The notes: generated by a model not told the origin, from the sequence alone. DNA of 64,000 bases from Lelliottia sp. JS-SCA-14 (GCF_035593345.1 NZ_CP141606.1:4278001-4342000), one strand, 5' to 3'. Positions 23,494 to 33,389 are shown, counted from the first letter of the stretch. Program-made: numbers and translations.

Positions 23494-24927
23494 ATGAAGC
23501 AAGGTTTGCAATTAAGGCTCAGCCAGCAACTGGCGATGACGCCACAGCTACAACAGGCGATCCGTCTGTTGCAGCTGTCCACGTTAGAACTTCAGCAGGA
23601 ACTCCAGCAAGCGCTGGATAGCAATCCACTGCTGGAGCAAACCGATCTTCATGACGAGGTAGATACCCAGGAAAAGCAGGACACCGAATCCCTTGATACG
23701 GCAGACGCACTCGAACAAAAAGAGATGCCCGACGAGCTCCCGCTCGATGCCAGTTGGGATGAGATCTACACCGCCGGAACGCCTTCCGGCACGCGTGCAG
23801 ACTACCAGGACGACGAGTTACCCGTCTATCAGGGTGAAACCACCCAGTCGCTGCAGGATTATCTGATGTGGCAGGTGGAGCTCACGCCGTTCACCGAAAC
23901 CGATCGCGCGATTGCCACCTCCATTGTCGATGCCGTGGATGACACCGGCTATTTGACCGTCTCGCTGGAAGATATTCTGGAGAGCGTCGGCAACGGCGAT
24001 ATCGATCTCGATGAGATCGAAGCGGTGCTCAAGCGCATCCAGCGCTTTGATCCGGTCGGTGTCGCAGCGAAAGATCTGCGCGATTGTCTGTTGATCCAGC
24101 TCTCCCAGTTCGCCAAAGAGACGCCGTGGATCGACGAAGCGCGGCTGATCATCAGCGAGCATTTAGATCTGCTGGCGAATCACGACTTCCGCTCCCTGAT
24201 GCGCATCACGCGTCTGAAAGAAGATGTGCTGAAAGAGGCGGTGAATCTGATTCAGTCCCTCGATCCGCGCCCCGGACAGTCGATCCAGACCGGCGAACCC
24301 GAGTATGTGATCCCTGACGTGCTGGTGCGCAAACACAATGGCCGCTGGACCGTTGAACTCAATTCCGACAGCATTCCTCGCCTGCAGATCAACCAGCAAT
24401 ACGCCTCCATGTGCACCAGCGTGCGCAACGATTCCGACAATCAATACATCCGCAGCAATCTTCAGGAAGCGCGATGGCTGATCAAAAGCCTCGAGAGCCG
24501 AAATGATACCTTGCTCCGGGTCAGTCGCTGTATTGTCGAGCAGCAGCAGGCGTTTTTCGATCAGGGCGAAGAGTTTATGAAACCGATGGTGCTGGCGGAT
24601 ATCGCCCAGGCCGTCGAGATGCACGAATCGACCATTTCGCGCGTGACTACGCAGAAGTATCTGCACAGCCCGCGCGGTATTTTTGAGCTTAAGTATTTCT
24701 TCTCCAGCCATGTGAATACCGAGGGCGGCGGCGAAGCCTCGTCGACGGCCATTCGTGCTCTGGTGAAGAAGTTGATCGCCGCGGAAAACCCCGCGAAGCC
24801 ACTGAGTGACAGTAAGTTAACCACCATGCTGTCCGATCAGGGTATTATGGTGGCACGTCGTACTGTTGCGAAGTATCGAGAGTCTTTATCCATTCCGCCG
24901 TCTAACCAGCGTAAACAACTGGTTTGA
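23494..24927 (+). CDS. rpoN: RNA polymerase sigma-54 factor
   Basis: Alternative sigma factor for nitrogen assimilation and other -24/-12 promoters. The Gln/Leu-rich activator-interacting region I is at 1-50, followed by the acidic region II, the core-binding domain, a helix-turn-helix ([15 protein letters not shown]) and the C-terminal RpoN box [10 protein letters not shown]. The 477 residues are as in E. coli. It forms the usual rpoN-hpf-ptsN-rapZ-npr gene set. Confidence 0.98.
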   Translation: MKQGLQLRLSQQLAMTPQLQQAIRLLQLSTLELQQELQQALDSNPLLEQTDLHDEVDTQEKQDTESLDTADALEQKEMPDELPLDASWDEIYTAGTPSGTRADYQDDELPVYQGETTQSLQDYLMWQVELTPFTETDRAIATSIVDAVDDTGYLTVSLEDILESVGNGDIDLDEIEAVLKRIQRFDPVGVAAKDLRDCLLIQLSQFAKETPWIDEARLIISEHLDLLANHDFRSLMRITRLKEDVLKEAVNLIQSLDPRPGQSIQTGEPEYVIPDVLVRKHNGRWTVELNSDSIPRLQINQQYASMCTSVRNDSDNQYIRSNLQEARWLIKSLESRNDTLLRVSRCIVEQQQAFFDQGEEFMKPMVLADIAQAVEMHESTISRVTTQKYLHSPRGIFELKYFFSSHVNTEGGGEASSTAIRALVKKLIAAENPAKPLSDSKLTTMLSDQGIMVARRTVAKYRESLSIPPSNQRKQLV

Positions 24928-24949
24928 CACAACCGATAAGGAAGACACT

Positions 24950-25237
24950 ATGCAGCTCAACATCACAGGACACAACGTCGAGATCACTGAAGCCCTGCGC
25001 GATTTTGTGAATACCAAATTCGCCAAGCTGGAGCAGTATTTCGAGAGGATCAACCAGGTCTACATTGTGTTAAAAGTGGAGAAAGTGACTCATATCTCGG
25101 ACGCAACCCTGCATATCAACGGGGGCGAAATCCATGCCAGTGCGGAAGGGCAAGACATGTATGCGGCTATCGACGGCTTGATTGACAAGCTGGCACGACA
25201 GCTTAATAAACATAAAGATAAACTGAAACAACACTAA
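24950..25237 (+). CDS. hpf: Ribosome hibernation promoting factor HPF
   Basis: Short-form HPF that binds the 30S subunit and helps form 100S dimers in stationary phase. The 95 residues begin MQLNITGHNVEIT and include the basic helix DKLARQLNKHKDKLKQH. An AAGGA 9 bases before 24950 supports this start over an upstream in-frame extension that overlaps rpoN. Confidence 0.97.
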   Translation: MQLNITGHNVEITEALRDFVNTKFAKLEQYFERINQVYIVLKVEKVTHISDATLHINGGEIHASAEGQDMYAAIDGLIDKLARQLNKHKDKLKQH

Positions 25238-25265
25238 TTGTCCGGGCAGTTAACGGGTGCAGGGC

Positions 25266-25290
25266 GGCCTGTTGTGAAACACAACAGGCC
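25266..25290 (+). terminator. Hairpin between hpf and ptsN
   Basis: A perfect 11-bp stem (GGCCTGTTGTG / CACAACAGGCC, AAA loop) is followed by ATTTGT, not a full T-run. It may be a partial terminator or an RNA-processing/stability element that separates levels of rpoN-hpf and ptsN-rapZ-npr. Confidence 0.5.
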
Positions 25291-25319
25291 ATTTGTACAG
25301 TTAGCGCTTAGGTGAAATT

Positions 25320-25811
25320 ATGATGAACAACGATTCCTCGCTTCAATTGAGTCATGTCCTTAACCAGGAATGTACCCGCAGTGGCGTTCACTGCCAGAGC
25401 AAAAAACGCGCTCTGGAAATCATCAGTGAACTGGCCGCTAAACAGTTAAGCCTGCCACCTCAGGTGGTGTTCGAGGCCATTCTGACCCGTGAAAAAATGG
25501 GCAGTACCGGCATCGGCAATGGCATTGCCATTCCACATGGCAAACTGGAAGAAGACACACTACGCGCCGTCGGCGTTTTTGTGCAGCTTGAAACGCCGAT
25601 CGCTTTTGATGCGATTGATAACCAGCCGGTGGATTTGCTTTTCGCTCTCCTGGTGCCCGCTGACCAGACGAAAACCCATCTGCATACGCTTTCGCTGGTG
25701 GCAAAACGTCTGGCGGATAAAACCATTTGCCGCCGTCTGCGCGCAGCCCAAAGTGATGAAGAGCTGTACCAAATTATCACCGAAGCGGAAGGCAATCAGG
25801 ATGATGCGTAA
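25320..25811 (+). CDS. ptsN: Nitrogen PTS enzyme IIA(Ntr)
   Basis: Regulatory phosphocarrier that receives phosphate from NPr and, unphosphorylated, controls K+ transport and KdpD. The phospho-accepting His73 lies in IAIPHGKLEE. The 163 residues are as in E. coli. GATG-rich start (two consecutive ATG codons at 25320 and 25323); the first gives the E. coli length. Confidence 0.97.
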   Translation: MMNNDSSLQLSHVLNQECTRSGVHCQSKKRALEIISELAAKQLSLPPQVVFEAILTREKMGSTGIGNGIAIPHGKLEEDTLRAVGVFVQLETPIAFDAIDNQPVDLLFALLVPADQTKTHLHTLSLVAKRLADKTICRRLRAAQSDEELYQIITEAEGNQDDA

Positions 25812-25856
25812 CCAGGAGATGGCCTTCACATCTGCAGTCGTGAGGAGAAACGGAAC

Positions 25857-26711
25857 ATGGTGCTGATGATCGTCAGCGGTCGTTCAGGCTCGGGGAAATC
25901 CGTGGCCTTGCGCGCCCTTGAAGATATGGGATTTTACTGCGTCGACAACCTTCCGGTGGTGCTGCTGCCTGACCTGGCGCGGACACTCGCGGACCGGCAA
26001 ATCTCTGCCGCCGTCAGTATCGACGTGCGTAACATGCCGGAATCCCCGGAAATCTTCGAGCAGGCAATGAACAGCCTGCCGGAGAACTTCACACCTCAGC
26101 TGCTGTTCCTGGACGCTGACCGTAACACGCTGATCCGTCGCTACAGCGACACCCGCCGTCTGCACCCGCTGTCCAGCAAGAATCTGTCGCTTGAGAGCGC
26201 CATCGACGAAGAGAGCGATCTGCTGGAGCCTCTGCGTTCCCGCGCGGATCTGATCGTCGATACCTCCGAGATGTCCGTTCACGAACTGGCAGAGATGCTG
26301 CGTACCCGTCTGCTGGGCAAACGCGAGCGTGAGCTGACGATGGTGTTCGAGTCCTTTGGTTTCAAACACGGCATTCCCATCGATGCGGATTATGTCTTCG
26401 ACGTGCGCTTCCTGCCGAACCCGCACTGGGATCCGAAACTGCGTCCAATGACCGGTCTGGACAAGCCGGTGGCGGCGTTCCTTGACCGGCACACAGAAGT
26501 TCACAATTTTATCTACCAGACGCGAAGCTACCTTGAGCTATGGTTACCTATGCTGGAAACCAACAACCGCAGCTACCTGACGGTCGCAATTGGTTGTACC
26601 GGCGGTAAACATCGTTCGGTGTATATTGCCGAACAGCTGGCCGATTATTTCCGCTCACGCGGTAAAAACGTTCAGTCTCGTCATCGCACGCTGGAAAAAC
26701 GTAAAACATGA
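25857..26711 (+). CDS. rapZ: RNase adapter protein RapZ
   Basis: Binds the small RNA GlmZ and presents it to RNase E, thereby controlling glmS and glucosamine-6-phosphate supply. This links functionally to glmM at the window start. It has 284 residues. The P-loop GRSGSGKS (8-15), Walker B-like region and the C-terminal RNA-binding tail ([19 protein letters not shown] and basic end RHRTLEKRK) are conserved. It overlaps npr by 4 bases. Confidence 0.97.
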   Translation: MVLMIVSGRSGSGKSVALRALEDMGFYCVDNLPVVLLPDLARTLADRQISAAVSIDVRNMPESPEIFEQAMNSLPENFTPQLLFLDADRNTLIRRYSDTRRLHPLSSKNLSLESAIDEESDLLEPLRSRADLIVDTSEMSVHELAEMLRTRLLGKRERELTMVFESFGFKHGIPIDADYVFDVRFLPNPHWDPKLRPMTGLDKPVAAFLDRHTEVHNFIYQTRSYLELWLPMLETNNRSYLTVAIGCTGGKHRSVYIAEQLADYFRSRGKNVQSRHRTLEKRKT

Positions 26712-26980
26712 CCGTAAAACATACTGTTGAAATCACCAACAAGCTGGGCATGCACGCCCGCCCGGCTATGAAGCTGTTTGAACTGATGCAAGGGTTTGAT
26801 GCCGAAGTGCTGCTGCGTAACGACGAAGGCACAGAGGCAGAAGCCAACAGCGTGATTGCGCTGCTGATGCTGGATTCAGCAAAAGGACGTCAGATCGAAG
26901 TGGAAGCGACCGGCCCGCAGGAAGTGGAAGCCCTGGCTGCGGTCGTGGCGCTGTTCAACGCTGGATTTGATGAGGACTAA
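26708..26980 (+). CDS. npr: Nitrogen PTS phosphocarrier NPr
   Basis: HPr-like carrier that passes phosphate from EI(Ntr) to EIIA(Ntr). His16 in [10 protein letters not shown] is the phosphorylation site. The 90 residues match E. coli (ptsO). Last gene of the rpoN cluster, convergent with mtgA 8 bases away; no terminator hairpin is visible between them. Confidence 0.97.
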   Translation: MTVKHTVEITNKLGMHARPAMKLFELMQGFDAEVLLRNDEGTEAEANSVIALLMLDSAKGRQIEVEATGPQEVEALAAVVALFNAGFDED

Positions 26981-26988
26981 GTCCTCAT

Positions 26989-27714
26989 CTAGTACAATTT
27001 ATTCCCGGTCATAAACCCTTCCCCGCCCAGCTGTCGCATCTGGCGCATAATCCATGCCTGACGATTGCGGACGTACCCTGACGGGGCATCCGCCCTGTAG
27101 CGGATCGGGTTCGGCAGTACGGCGGCCAGCAGCGCGGCCTCAGCGATCGTCAGGCGGCTGGCAGGTTTGTGGAAATAGCGCTGAGCTGCCGCTTCGACAC
27201 CAAACACCCCATCACCAAATTCGGCGATATTCAGATAGACCGTCAGAATACGTTTTTTGCTCCAGACGGTTTCCATGCCTAACGTCAAACCGGCCTCCAG
27301 CCCTTTTCGCACCCAGCTTCTGCCATCCCATAAAAACAGATTTTTAGCCGTCTGCTGAGAAAGCGTCGAAGCCCCACGCACGCGGTTTTCGTTGCGCTCA
27401 TTGTGGGCCAGCGCTTTTTCAATCGCCGAAACGTCAAAGCCCCAGTGATCCGGGAATTTCTGATCTTCCGCCGCAATCACCGCCAGCCCCATCCAGGGGG
27501 AGATCTCATCCATGCTCACCCAGTCAGAGTGGGCCACATAGCTGAAATCCCCCGTCAGCCATGCGCCGAGCTGACGCTCGACCATCACCGCAGAAAACGG
27601 CACCGGCAGAATGCTGAAGAGCGCAATACCGCCGCCCCAGAACACCGCCAGCGCCAGCACCACGCGCAGCAAAATGCGTTTCGCCCACGCGACAGGAGAC
27701 CGTTTTTTACTCAC
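26989..27714 (-). CDS. mtgA: Monofunctional peptidoglycan glycosyltransferase
   Basis: Family 51 glycosyltransferase that polymerises lipid II without transpeptidase activity. One transmembrane helix at about 13-35 precedes the catalytic motif [12 protein letters not shown] with Glu83. Further GT51 motifs are [15 protein letters not shown] and [15 protein letters not shown]. Translation appears to start at GTG (27714), which overlaps the elbB stop (GTGA). The elbB frameshift leaves that stop in place but upstream ribosomes would now terminate earlier, so coupling may be weakened. Confidence 0.95.
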   Translation of the reverse strand: MSKKRSPVAWAKRILLRVVLALAVFWGGGIALFSILPVPFSAVMVERQLGAWLTGDFSYVAHSDWVSMDEISPWMGLAVIAAEDQKFPDHWGFDVSAIEKALAHNERNENRVRGASTLSQQTAKNLFLWDGRSWVRKGLEAGLTLGMETVWSKKRILTVYLNIAEFGDGVFGVEAAAQRYFHKPASRLTIAEAALLAAVLPNPIRYRADAPSGYVRNRQAWIMRQMRQLGGEGFMTGNKLY

Positions 27715-28365
27715 CGGGAGAGCACCAGAACACGTTCCACCAGCTTCTCAATGCCGGTTGCCGCTTCGGCGATGTTTTGCGCCAGCATATAGGCAGGGGT
27801 AGTGACGATTTTGTTGTCCTCATCGACAACGATATCTTCCACCGGACACGGGACGTGCTCGCCGCCCATCTCTTCGATCACTTCAGCGGTATCGATGTCC
27901 GTCCCAATGGTGAGACGCAGCGGAAAATCAAAAATCTTAGGCAGCATTGCCGGGGCGATGCACATAAAGCCCAGCGGTTTACCCGCGGCGTGCATCTGCT
28001 GCGCCAGGTTTTTCAGCGCGTCGTCCACCCGGCATTCACTGCCCTGGCTTGCGAAATTACTCAAATTTTTCGCCGCACCAAAACCACCCGCCACGATCAG
28101 GGCGTCCAGTTCATCGGCATTGGCCTGCGCCAGGGGCTGGATATTGCCCCGGGCAATGCGCGCGGCTTCAATCAGCACATTGCGGGTTTCAGGCATCGAT
28201 TCACCGGACAAATGATTGATAATCATCTGCCTGATTTTTATCCGGCGCAAAACAGACGGCCTCAGCCCCCTGTTTTGCCAGCGCAAGCAGCGTCAGAACG
28301 GACTCGTGAATCTCTGCGCCGTCGTAAACGCCGCATCCGCTCAGGACTACACCCACCTTTTTCAT
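27711..28365 (-). pseudogene. elbB: elbB with a one-base insertion (frameshift)
   Basis: ElbB is a DJ-1/PfpI-superfamily glyoxalase-like protein of 217 residues. Here the first about 43 codons (MKKVGVVLSGCGVYDG to FAPDKNQAD) are in one frame, which then runs out as DYQSFVR and a stop. The rest (IINHLSGESMPETRN to VERVLVLSR) is complete in another frame. The span is 655 bases where 654 would be expected. One extra base near 28223 (minus strand GATGATTATC where GATGTTATC-like sequence would restore frame) explains it. The region is not a homopolymer. Everything else, including the Cys-containing GFMCIAPAM, is intact, so the change is recent or a sequencing error. Confidence 0.85.
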
Positions 28366-28484
28366 TTCGCTGTTCCTTCTCTCCAACTGTCTGAAGCACA
28401 TTAATAATTTTGATTAAAACGCTATGCTTCACACATTTCACTGATTCCTGTAACAAATCATTTAAGATTTGCTATCTTATCTGC

Positions 28485-28607
28485 GTGCGGCCTAAATTTT
28501 CAGGCAGCGTCAATGTAGTCACAATACTAAAAAAACAGGCGCGGCCAAGATTTCCCTGGTGTTGGCGCAGTATTCGCGCACCCCGGTTTAGCCGGGGTCA
28601 TTTTTTT
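28485..28607 (+). ncRNA. arcZ: Hfq-dependent small RNA ArcZ
   Basis: The 3' half, from GCCAAGATTTCCCTGG at 28544 through GGCGCAGTATTCGCGCACC and the terminator stem CCCCGG-TTTAG-CCGGGG followed by TCATTTTTTT, matches E. coli ArcZ almost base for base from memory. It includes the conserved seed and the site where the RNA is processed to its short form. The 5' end GTGCGGCC also matches, while the middle differs. A TATCTT -10 (28473-28478) fits a start near 28485. It is convergent with arcB, and its T-run lies inside the last arcB codons. In E. coli, ArcZ is repressed by ArcA, activates rpoS and feeds back on arcB. Confidence 0.92.
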
Positions 28608-30931
28608 CTGGATTCCACCCAGGCTTTCAGCACGTCGACGTCGTTCTGCCACTCTTGTTTCATCTCCTCAACCCATTCACCCACGTTATCCCACCACGCC
28701 GGTAAATCCGGTGACTGGATCTGCTGACCCAGCTGCTGCAAATGACGTAATCCGACTGAACCGGCCGCGCCTTTAATTTTGTGCCCTTCTTCGACGATAC
28801 CTTTCTGATCGCGCGCCGTCAGGTTGGATTCCAGCACGTTCAAATAGCCCGGCATCATTTTCTCGAACACGGCCAGGCCATCGGTAATCAGCTTCGGCCC
28901 GACCAAATCGATGTACTGCTCAAGCATCGCGATATCCAGAAGTGATTGTGCTTTTTCGCTCTCTACAGGCGTCATCGTGCTCTCCTCTTCGTCATTGGTA
29001 TCCCAGAACTTCTTGATCATGGCAGTCAGGGCAGGCACCGCCAGCGGTTTGCTGAGCACGTCGTCCATACCGGCATCGAGGTACTCTTTTTTGTCCTTCA
29101 GCACGTTCGCGGTCAGGGCCACCAGCGGCGGCAGCTCATCGCGGGCAAAACGACGCGTCAGCTCGCGGGAGATATCCAGCCCGGTCATGTCCGGCAGCTG
29201 AATATCCAGCAGCACGAGGTCATACTCGCCCGGCGTGAACATCTCCAGCGCGGCCGTTCCGGTCATCGCCACATCCACGCTGTTCCCCAGTTTCTCCAGG
29301 ACGGAGCGGGCAACAATCACGTTCAGCTCAATATCTTCCACCAGCAGGACGTGCAGGGCCGGCAGCGGCAGTTCGTCGTTCTCGAAGGTATCTTCCACCT
29401 CTTCGGCGACCGCAGGCGCATGCACCGTCAGGGTAAAGATGGAGCCTTTGCCCTGCTGGCTGGAAACGGTGATATCTCCGCCCATGCTCTTCGCCAGGCG
29501 GCGCGATACGGCCAGGCCAATCCCGGTGCCCGTTGCCGGTTTGCCGCCATTGCTGTCTTTCACCTGATAATACATGGCGAAGATCTTGTCCTGCTCCTCC
29601 TGCGGAATACCGATCCCGGAATCTTCCACCTCGAAGTGCAGCATATCGCCCGCATCGAAGCGGATCCGCACCACCACTTCCCCCTTCTGGGTGAACTTGA
29701 CGGCGTTACTGATGAGATTCCACAGGATCTGGCGCAGACGCGTGCCGTCTGTCACCACTTTATGCGGCAGCGGCAGGGACGGCTCAAGCACAAAGCGCAG
29801 CCCTTTTTGCTGGGCCTGCAGGCCGGAGAGGTTTTCGAGATCCGCCAGGAACCCGGTGAAGTCGACAGGCTGATTATCCAGCTGGACTTTTCGGCGCTCC
29901 ATTTTATCCATATCGATAATATCGTTGAAGATATTGCCCAGCGTCACCGCAGAAACGTGGATGGTCTTGAGGTATTTTTCCTGCTCGCCGGTCAGGTCGG
30001 TATCCAGCAGAATGCGGCTCAGGCCGACGATGCCGTTCAGCGGCGTACGCAACTCGTGGCTGATGGTCGAAATGAAGGTCGTCTTGTCGCGGCTGGCGCG
30101 CTCCAGGGCATCCTGGTAGCGCTTACGTTCGGTAATATCGCGCCCAAAGCCCATCAGGCCGTGGCGTTTACCCACGCGATCGTAGTAAGGCACTTTACGG
30201 ATTTCGAAACAGGCTTTGCGCCCGTCGGGATAATCGAGCCACTGTTCATAAGTCAGGGAGACGTTGTGGCGGAACACCTTCTCGTCGGTTTCGATAACCT
30301 TGGCTGCCGCCTCTTCGGAGTAGACATCCTGCGGCTTGAGGTGAATCAGCTGTTTTTCACTTTTACCTGTCAGCAGTTCCATCGCCCGGTTGCAGCCGGA
30401 GAACTCTTTATCTTCATTGCGATAGAAAACCAGATCCGGGGAAGCGTCGAGGAAGGAGCGCAGGAAGGAGGATTGCTGCTCAAGCTGGATCTGCGTGACT
30501 TCACGCTCTTTCATCTCCACCTTTAGCTGTTCCAGCGTCGCCTGACGTTCGGCTTCCGCTTTCTCACGATCCGAAATCTCCTGATTCAGCTGCGCAATGT
30601 TATCTTTCAGCTGGACGTTAAGTTTGAGATCGCGCTCGCGCATCTCTTCAAGCTTTTGCACCAGGCGGGAAAGACGCTGGCGCGACTCTTCCAGCTGTTC
30701 CACCACCACCGACAGGAAATAGACCGCCCAGGGAGTGATCAGCAGGCCAAAGAAGATCGAGCGGATAACGTCGATGCTTTCAACCTGGCCGTGGAGCACC
30801 ATAGTGACGGCCATCTGCACGACTATCGCCAGCACCACCAGCGCCAGAGCCAACAGCAGTGAGAAACGTACCAGGCCGAGCTTCATCATCAGGTCGACGT
30901 AGTACTGTGCAAGCATACGAATTTGCTTCAT
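28598..30931 (-). CDS. arcB: Aerobic respiration control sensor kinase ArcB
   Basis: Tripartite hybrid kinase that senses quinone redox state and phosphorylates ArcA. Order: two transmembrane helices (about 23-77), coiled coil and PAS domain, H-box ISHELRTPLNG (His near 292), ATPase motifs (NAVKF, DSGIGI, GTGIGL), receiver domain with Asp in LVLLDIQLPDMTG (about 576) and Hpt domain with His in EEGHKIKGAAGSVG (about 717). 777 residues from 30931; a TTG-initiated 10-codon extension to 30961 was not used. In E. coli the gene upstream is yhcC; here lptG lies upstream instead, 137 bases away. Confidence 0.97.
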   Translation of the reverse strand: MKQIRMLAQYYVDLMMKLGLVRFSLLLALALVVLAIVVQMAVTMVLHGQVESIDVIRSIFFGLLITPWAVYFLSVVVEQLEESRQRLSRLVQKLEEMRERDLKLNVQLKDNIAQLNQEISDREKAEAERQATLEQLKVEMKEREVTQIQLEQQSSFLRSFLDASPDLVFYRNEDKEFSGCNRAMELLTGKSEKQLIHLKPQDVYSEEAAAKVIETDEKVFRHNVSLTYEQWLDYPDGRKACFEIRKVPYYDRVGKRHGLMGFGRDITERKRYQDALERASRDKTTFISTISHELRTPLNGIVGLSRILLDTDLTGEQEKYLKTIHVSAVTLGNIFNDIIDMDKMERRKVQLDNQPVDFTGFLADLENLSGLQAQQKGLRFVLEPSLPLPHKVVTDGTRLRQILWNLISNAVKFTQKGEVVVRIRFDAGDMLHFEVEDSGIGIPQEEQDKIFAMYYQVKDSNGGKPATGTGIGLAVSRRLAKSMGGDITVSSQQGKGSIFTLTVHAPAVAEEVEDTFENDELPLPALHVLLVEDIELNVIVARSVLEKLGNSVDVAMTGTAALEMFTPGEYDLVLLDIQLPDMTGLDISRELTRRFARDELPPLVALTANVLKDKKEYLDAGMDDVLSKPLAVPALTAMIKKFWDTNDEEESTMTPVESEKAQSLLDIAMLEQYIDLVGPKLITDGLAVFEKMMPGYLNVLESNLTARDQKGIVEEGHKIKGAAGSVGLRHLQQLGQQIQSPDLPAWWDNVGEWVEEMKQEWQNDVDVLKAWVESRKK

Positions 30932-31029
30932 AGGGGATCCCTTCACGACTTCATCGCTCAATAATACTCAAATTCCGGGCAAGGCGTTGAAGGTTGTGTG
31001 AAAAAGTGCGGCGTCAATCAGGAGATTAG

Positions 31030-31057
31030 CCTCACTCCCGGCGATGCGGGAGTGAGG
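31030..31057. terminator. Hairpin after lptG
   Basis: An 11-bp stem (CCTCACTCCCG / CGGGAGTGAGG, 6-base loop) lies 12 bases past the lptG stop. There is no T-run on the minus strand, so it may be a weak terminator or 3'-end protector between lptG and arcB. It lies in the 137-base region that should contain the left junction of the rearranged block. Confidence 0.45.
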
Positions 31058-31068
31058 AGGTGTGGCGA

Positions 31069-32151
31069 TCAGGAGCGTCTGAGAAGCAGCCAGAAGCTTA
31101 TCAGAAGGAACGAGGCGCTCGGGAGCAGCGCGCCAATCAGCGGAGGAATTCCGTAGACCAGCGTCAGCGGGCCAAATATCTGGTCCAGCACGTAGAAGAC
31201 AAAGCCGAAGCTGATACCGGTCACCACGCGCACGCCCATCGGCACGCTACGCAGCGGCCCGAAGATAAACGACAGGGCCATCAGCATCATCACCGCCACG
31301 GACATCGGCTGGAAGATTTTGCTCCACATGTTGAGCTGATAACGTCCGGCGTCCTGGCCGCTCGACTTCAGGTACTTCACGTAATTGTGCAAACCGCTGA
31401 TCGACAGCGCATCCGGATCCAGCGCCACCACGCCCAGTTTGTCAGGCGTCAGGTTGGTTTTCCAGGTGCCGGACACGGTTTGCGACCCGGTGATTTGCTT
31501 AGGATCGGTCAGATTGGATTCGTCCACCTGCGACAAACGCCAGAGCTTTTGCGCCGGATCGAATTTCGCCGTGGCGGCATAACGCACGGACTGCAAACGA
31601 CGACTATCGTTGAAGGCGTAAATACTCACGCCGCCCAGCTCGTCATCGCCTTTCACTCGTTCAATGTAAACAAAGTTGTGACCGTCTTTCGCCCACAGCC
31701 CTTGCTGGGTCGAAAGCAGCGAGCCGCCGTACATGGCTTGCGCACGGTAATTACGCGCCATCTGCTCGCCCTGCGGCGCAACCCATTCGCCGATGGCCAT
31801 CGTCAGGAGAACCAGCGGGATCGCGGTTTTCATCACCGACATCGCCACCTGCATACGGGTAAAGCCGGAAGCCTGCATCACCACCAGCTCACTGCGCTGG
31901 GCCAGCATCCCCAGACCCAGCAGTGCGCCTAACAGCGCGGCCATCGGGAAGAAGATCTGCACATCTTTTGGAATGCTGAGAAGGGTATACATCCCGGCAC
32001 CCAGGGCGTCATAGCTCCCCTGCCCGGCCTTTTTCAGCTGGTCGACAAACTTGATGATGCCCGAAAGCGACACCAGCATGAACAAGGTCATCATGATGGT
32101 GGTAAAAATGGTTTTACCGATATAGCGGTCAAGAACGCGAAAAGCCTGCAT
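31069..32151 (-). CDS. lptG: LPS export permease LptG
   Basis: One of two homologous permeases of LptB2FG that extract LPS from the inner membrane. Six transmembrane helices (three at about 12-120, three at about 270-358) flank a periplasmic jellyroll domain. The 360 residues are as in E. coli. Its start overlaps the lptF stop by one base (TAATG). In E. coli the pair lies beside pepA, as here, but far from arcB. Confidence 0.97.
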   Translation of the reverse strand: MQAFRVLDRYIGKTIFTTIMMTLFMLVSLSGIIKFVDQLKKAGQGSYDALGAGMYTLLSIPKDVQIFFPMAALLGALLGLGMLAQRSELVVMQASGFTRMQVAMSVMKTAIPLVLLTMAIGEWVAPQGEQMARNYRAQAMYGGSLLSTQQGLWAKDGHNFVYIERVKGDDELGGVSIYAFNDSRRLQSVRYAATAKFDPAQKLWRLSQVDESNLTDPKQITGSQTVSGTWKTNLTPDKLGVVALDPDALSISGLHNYVKYLKSSGQDAGRYQLNMWSKIFQPMSVAVMMLMALSFIFGPLRSVPMGVRVVTGISFGFVFYVLDQIFGPLTLVYGIPPLIGALLPSASFLLISFWLLLRRS

Positions 32152-33251
32152 TACACCGCTCCTTTACGCACAAAACGGGCACGCATGCGGCGCATCGGCA
32201 CGCTGTCCCACAGGTTTAATACCACTGCCAGCAACAGGTAAAGACCGTTGACCACCCACATCCAAATCATCGGGTCGAGCTTACCTTTGCCGCCGTTAGA
32301 CTTGATCGACGTTTGCAACAGGAAGAACACCAGATAGAGCAGCATGGCTGGCAACATCGAAAGCACACGGCCCTGGCGCGGGTTGACCACGCTCAGCGGC
32401 ACGACCATCAGTGCCATCATAAACACCGTGAATACTAGCGTCAGGCGCCAGTGCAGCTCAGCTCGAGCGCGGTTGGTATCGGTATTCATCAGGGTCCGCA
32501 TGTCCATCTGCTCGGTATCCGTCGGATCGAGCGCCACGTTCTGATGGCCAATAATCGCCTGATAGTTCTGGAAATCGGTGATACGGAAGTCACGAAGCAG
32601 CGCAGTGCCTTCAAAGCGGGTGCCCTGGTTCAGCGTCACCACCTGAGAACCGTCTTTACGCTGGGAGAGCTGGCCGGAATCTGCAACCACCACGGAAGGG
32701 CGGGCATTGCCTTTGGTACGGATTTGCGCGAGGAAAACGTCGTTGAAACGACTGCCACTGACGCTTTCAATAAAGAGGACTGAACTGCCGTCGGTGGCCT
32801 GCTGGAACTGGCCCTGCGCAAGCGCCGCCATACCGGGGTTGGCTTTGGCTTCGGCCAGCACTTCATCCTGATGTCGGGAAGACCAGGGACCGGCCCACAT
32901 GACGTTCACCGCCGCCACGATACCCGTGAACAACGCCAGCACCATCGCGGCTTTCACCAGCACGGCTTTACTCAAGCCGCAGGCGTGCATCACCGTGATT
33001 TCACTTTCGGTATAGAGTTTCCCCAGCGTCATCAGCAGGCCAAGGAAAAGGCTAAGCGGCAGAATAAGCTGCGCCATTTCGGGCACGCCTAATCCGAGCA
33101 GAGAAAGCACCAGATTTGTTGGGATTTCACCGTCAACGGCCGCGCCGAGGATCCTGACTAACTTCTGACAGAAAAAGATCAGAAGTAAGATGAAAAGGAT
33201 CGCCAGCTGGCTTTTGAGCGTCTCCCGCACCAGATATCTTATGATTATCAC
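32151..33251 (-). CDS. lptF: LPS export permease LptF
   Basis: Partner permease of LptG, with the same layout of six helices around a periplasmic domain. The 366 residues start MIIIRYLVRETLKSQ, the N-terminal coupling helix of the family. Divergent from pepA; the 266-base gap should hold both promoters. With lptCAB at 21.6-23.4 kb, the inner-membrane and periplasmic LPS transport genes lie within about 12 kb. Confidence 0.97.
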   Translation of the reverse strand: MIIIRYLVRETLKSQLAILFILLLIFFCQKLVRILGAAVDGEIPTNLVLSLLGLGVPEMAQLILPLSLFLGLLMTLGKLYTESEITVMHACGLSKAVLVKAAMVLALFTGIVAAVNVMWAGPWSSRHQDEVLAEAKANPGMAALAQGQFQQATDGSSVLFIESVSGSRFNDVFLAQIRTKGNARPSVVVADSGQLSQRKDGSQVVTLNQGTRFEGTALLRDFRITDFQNYQAIIGHQNVALDPTDTEQMDMRTLMNTDTNRARAELHWRLTLVFTVFMMALMVVPLSVVNPRQGRVLSMLPAMLLYLVFFLLQTSIKSNGGKGKLDPMIWMWVVNGLYLLLAVVLNLWDSVPMRRMRARFVRKGAV

Positions 33252-33389
33252 TTTAAATACGCCCGTAAAAACCCGTCTCTTTGCTGGAAAATTGCTTGTT
33301 TCATGGCTTAAACGTCATTTATTCTCTTGAGTCGTCGAAAACATCGCTAAAATTTAAAAACACGGCGGTGTCGCGCTTCAGGATATTTT

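Noticed and set aside
28946..30526. A 526-codon open frame antisense to arcB
   Set aside because: Composition is rich in His, Gln and Arg as expected from the complement of a coding strand. There is no ribosome site or family resemblance, and arcB on the other strand is certain.
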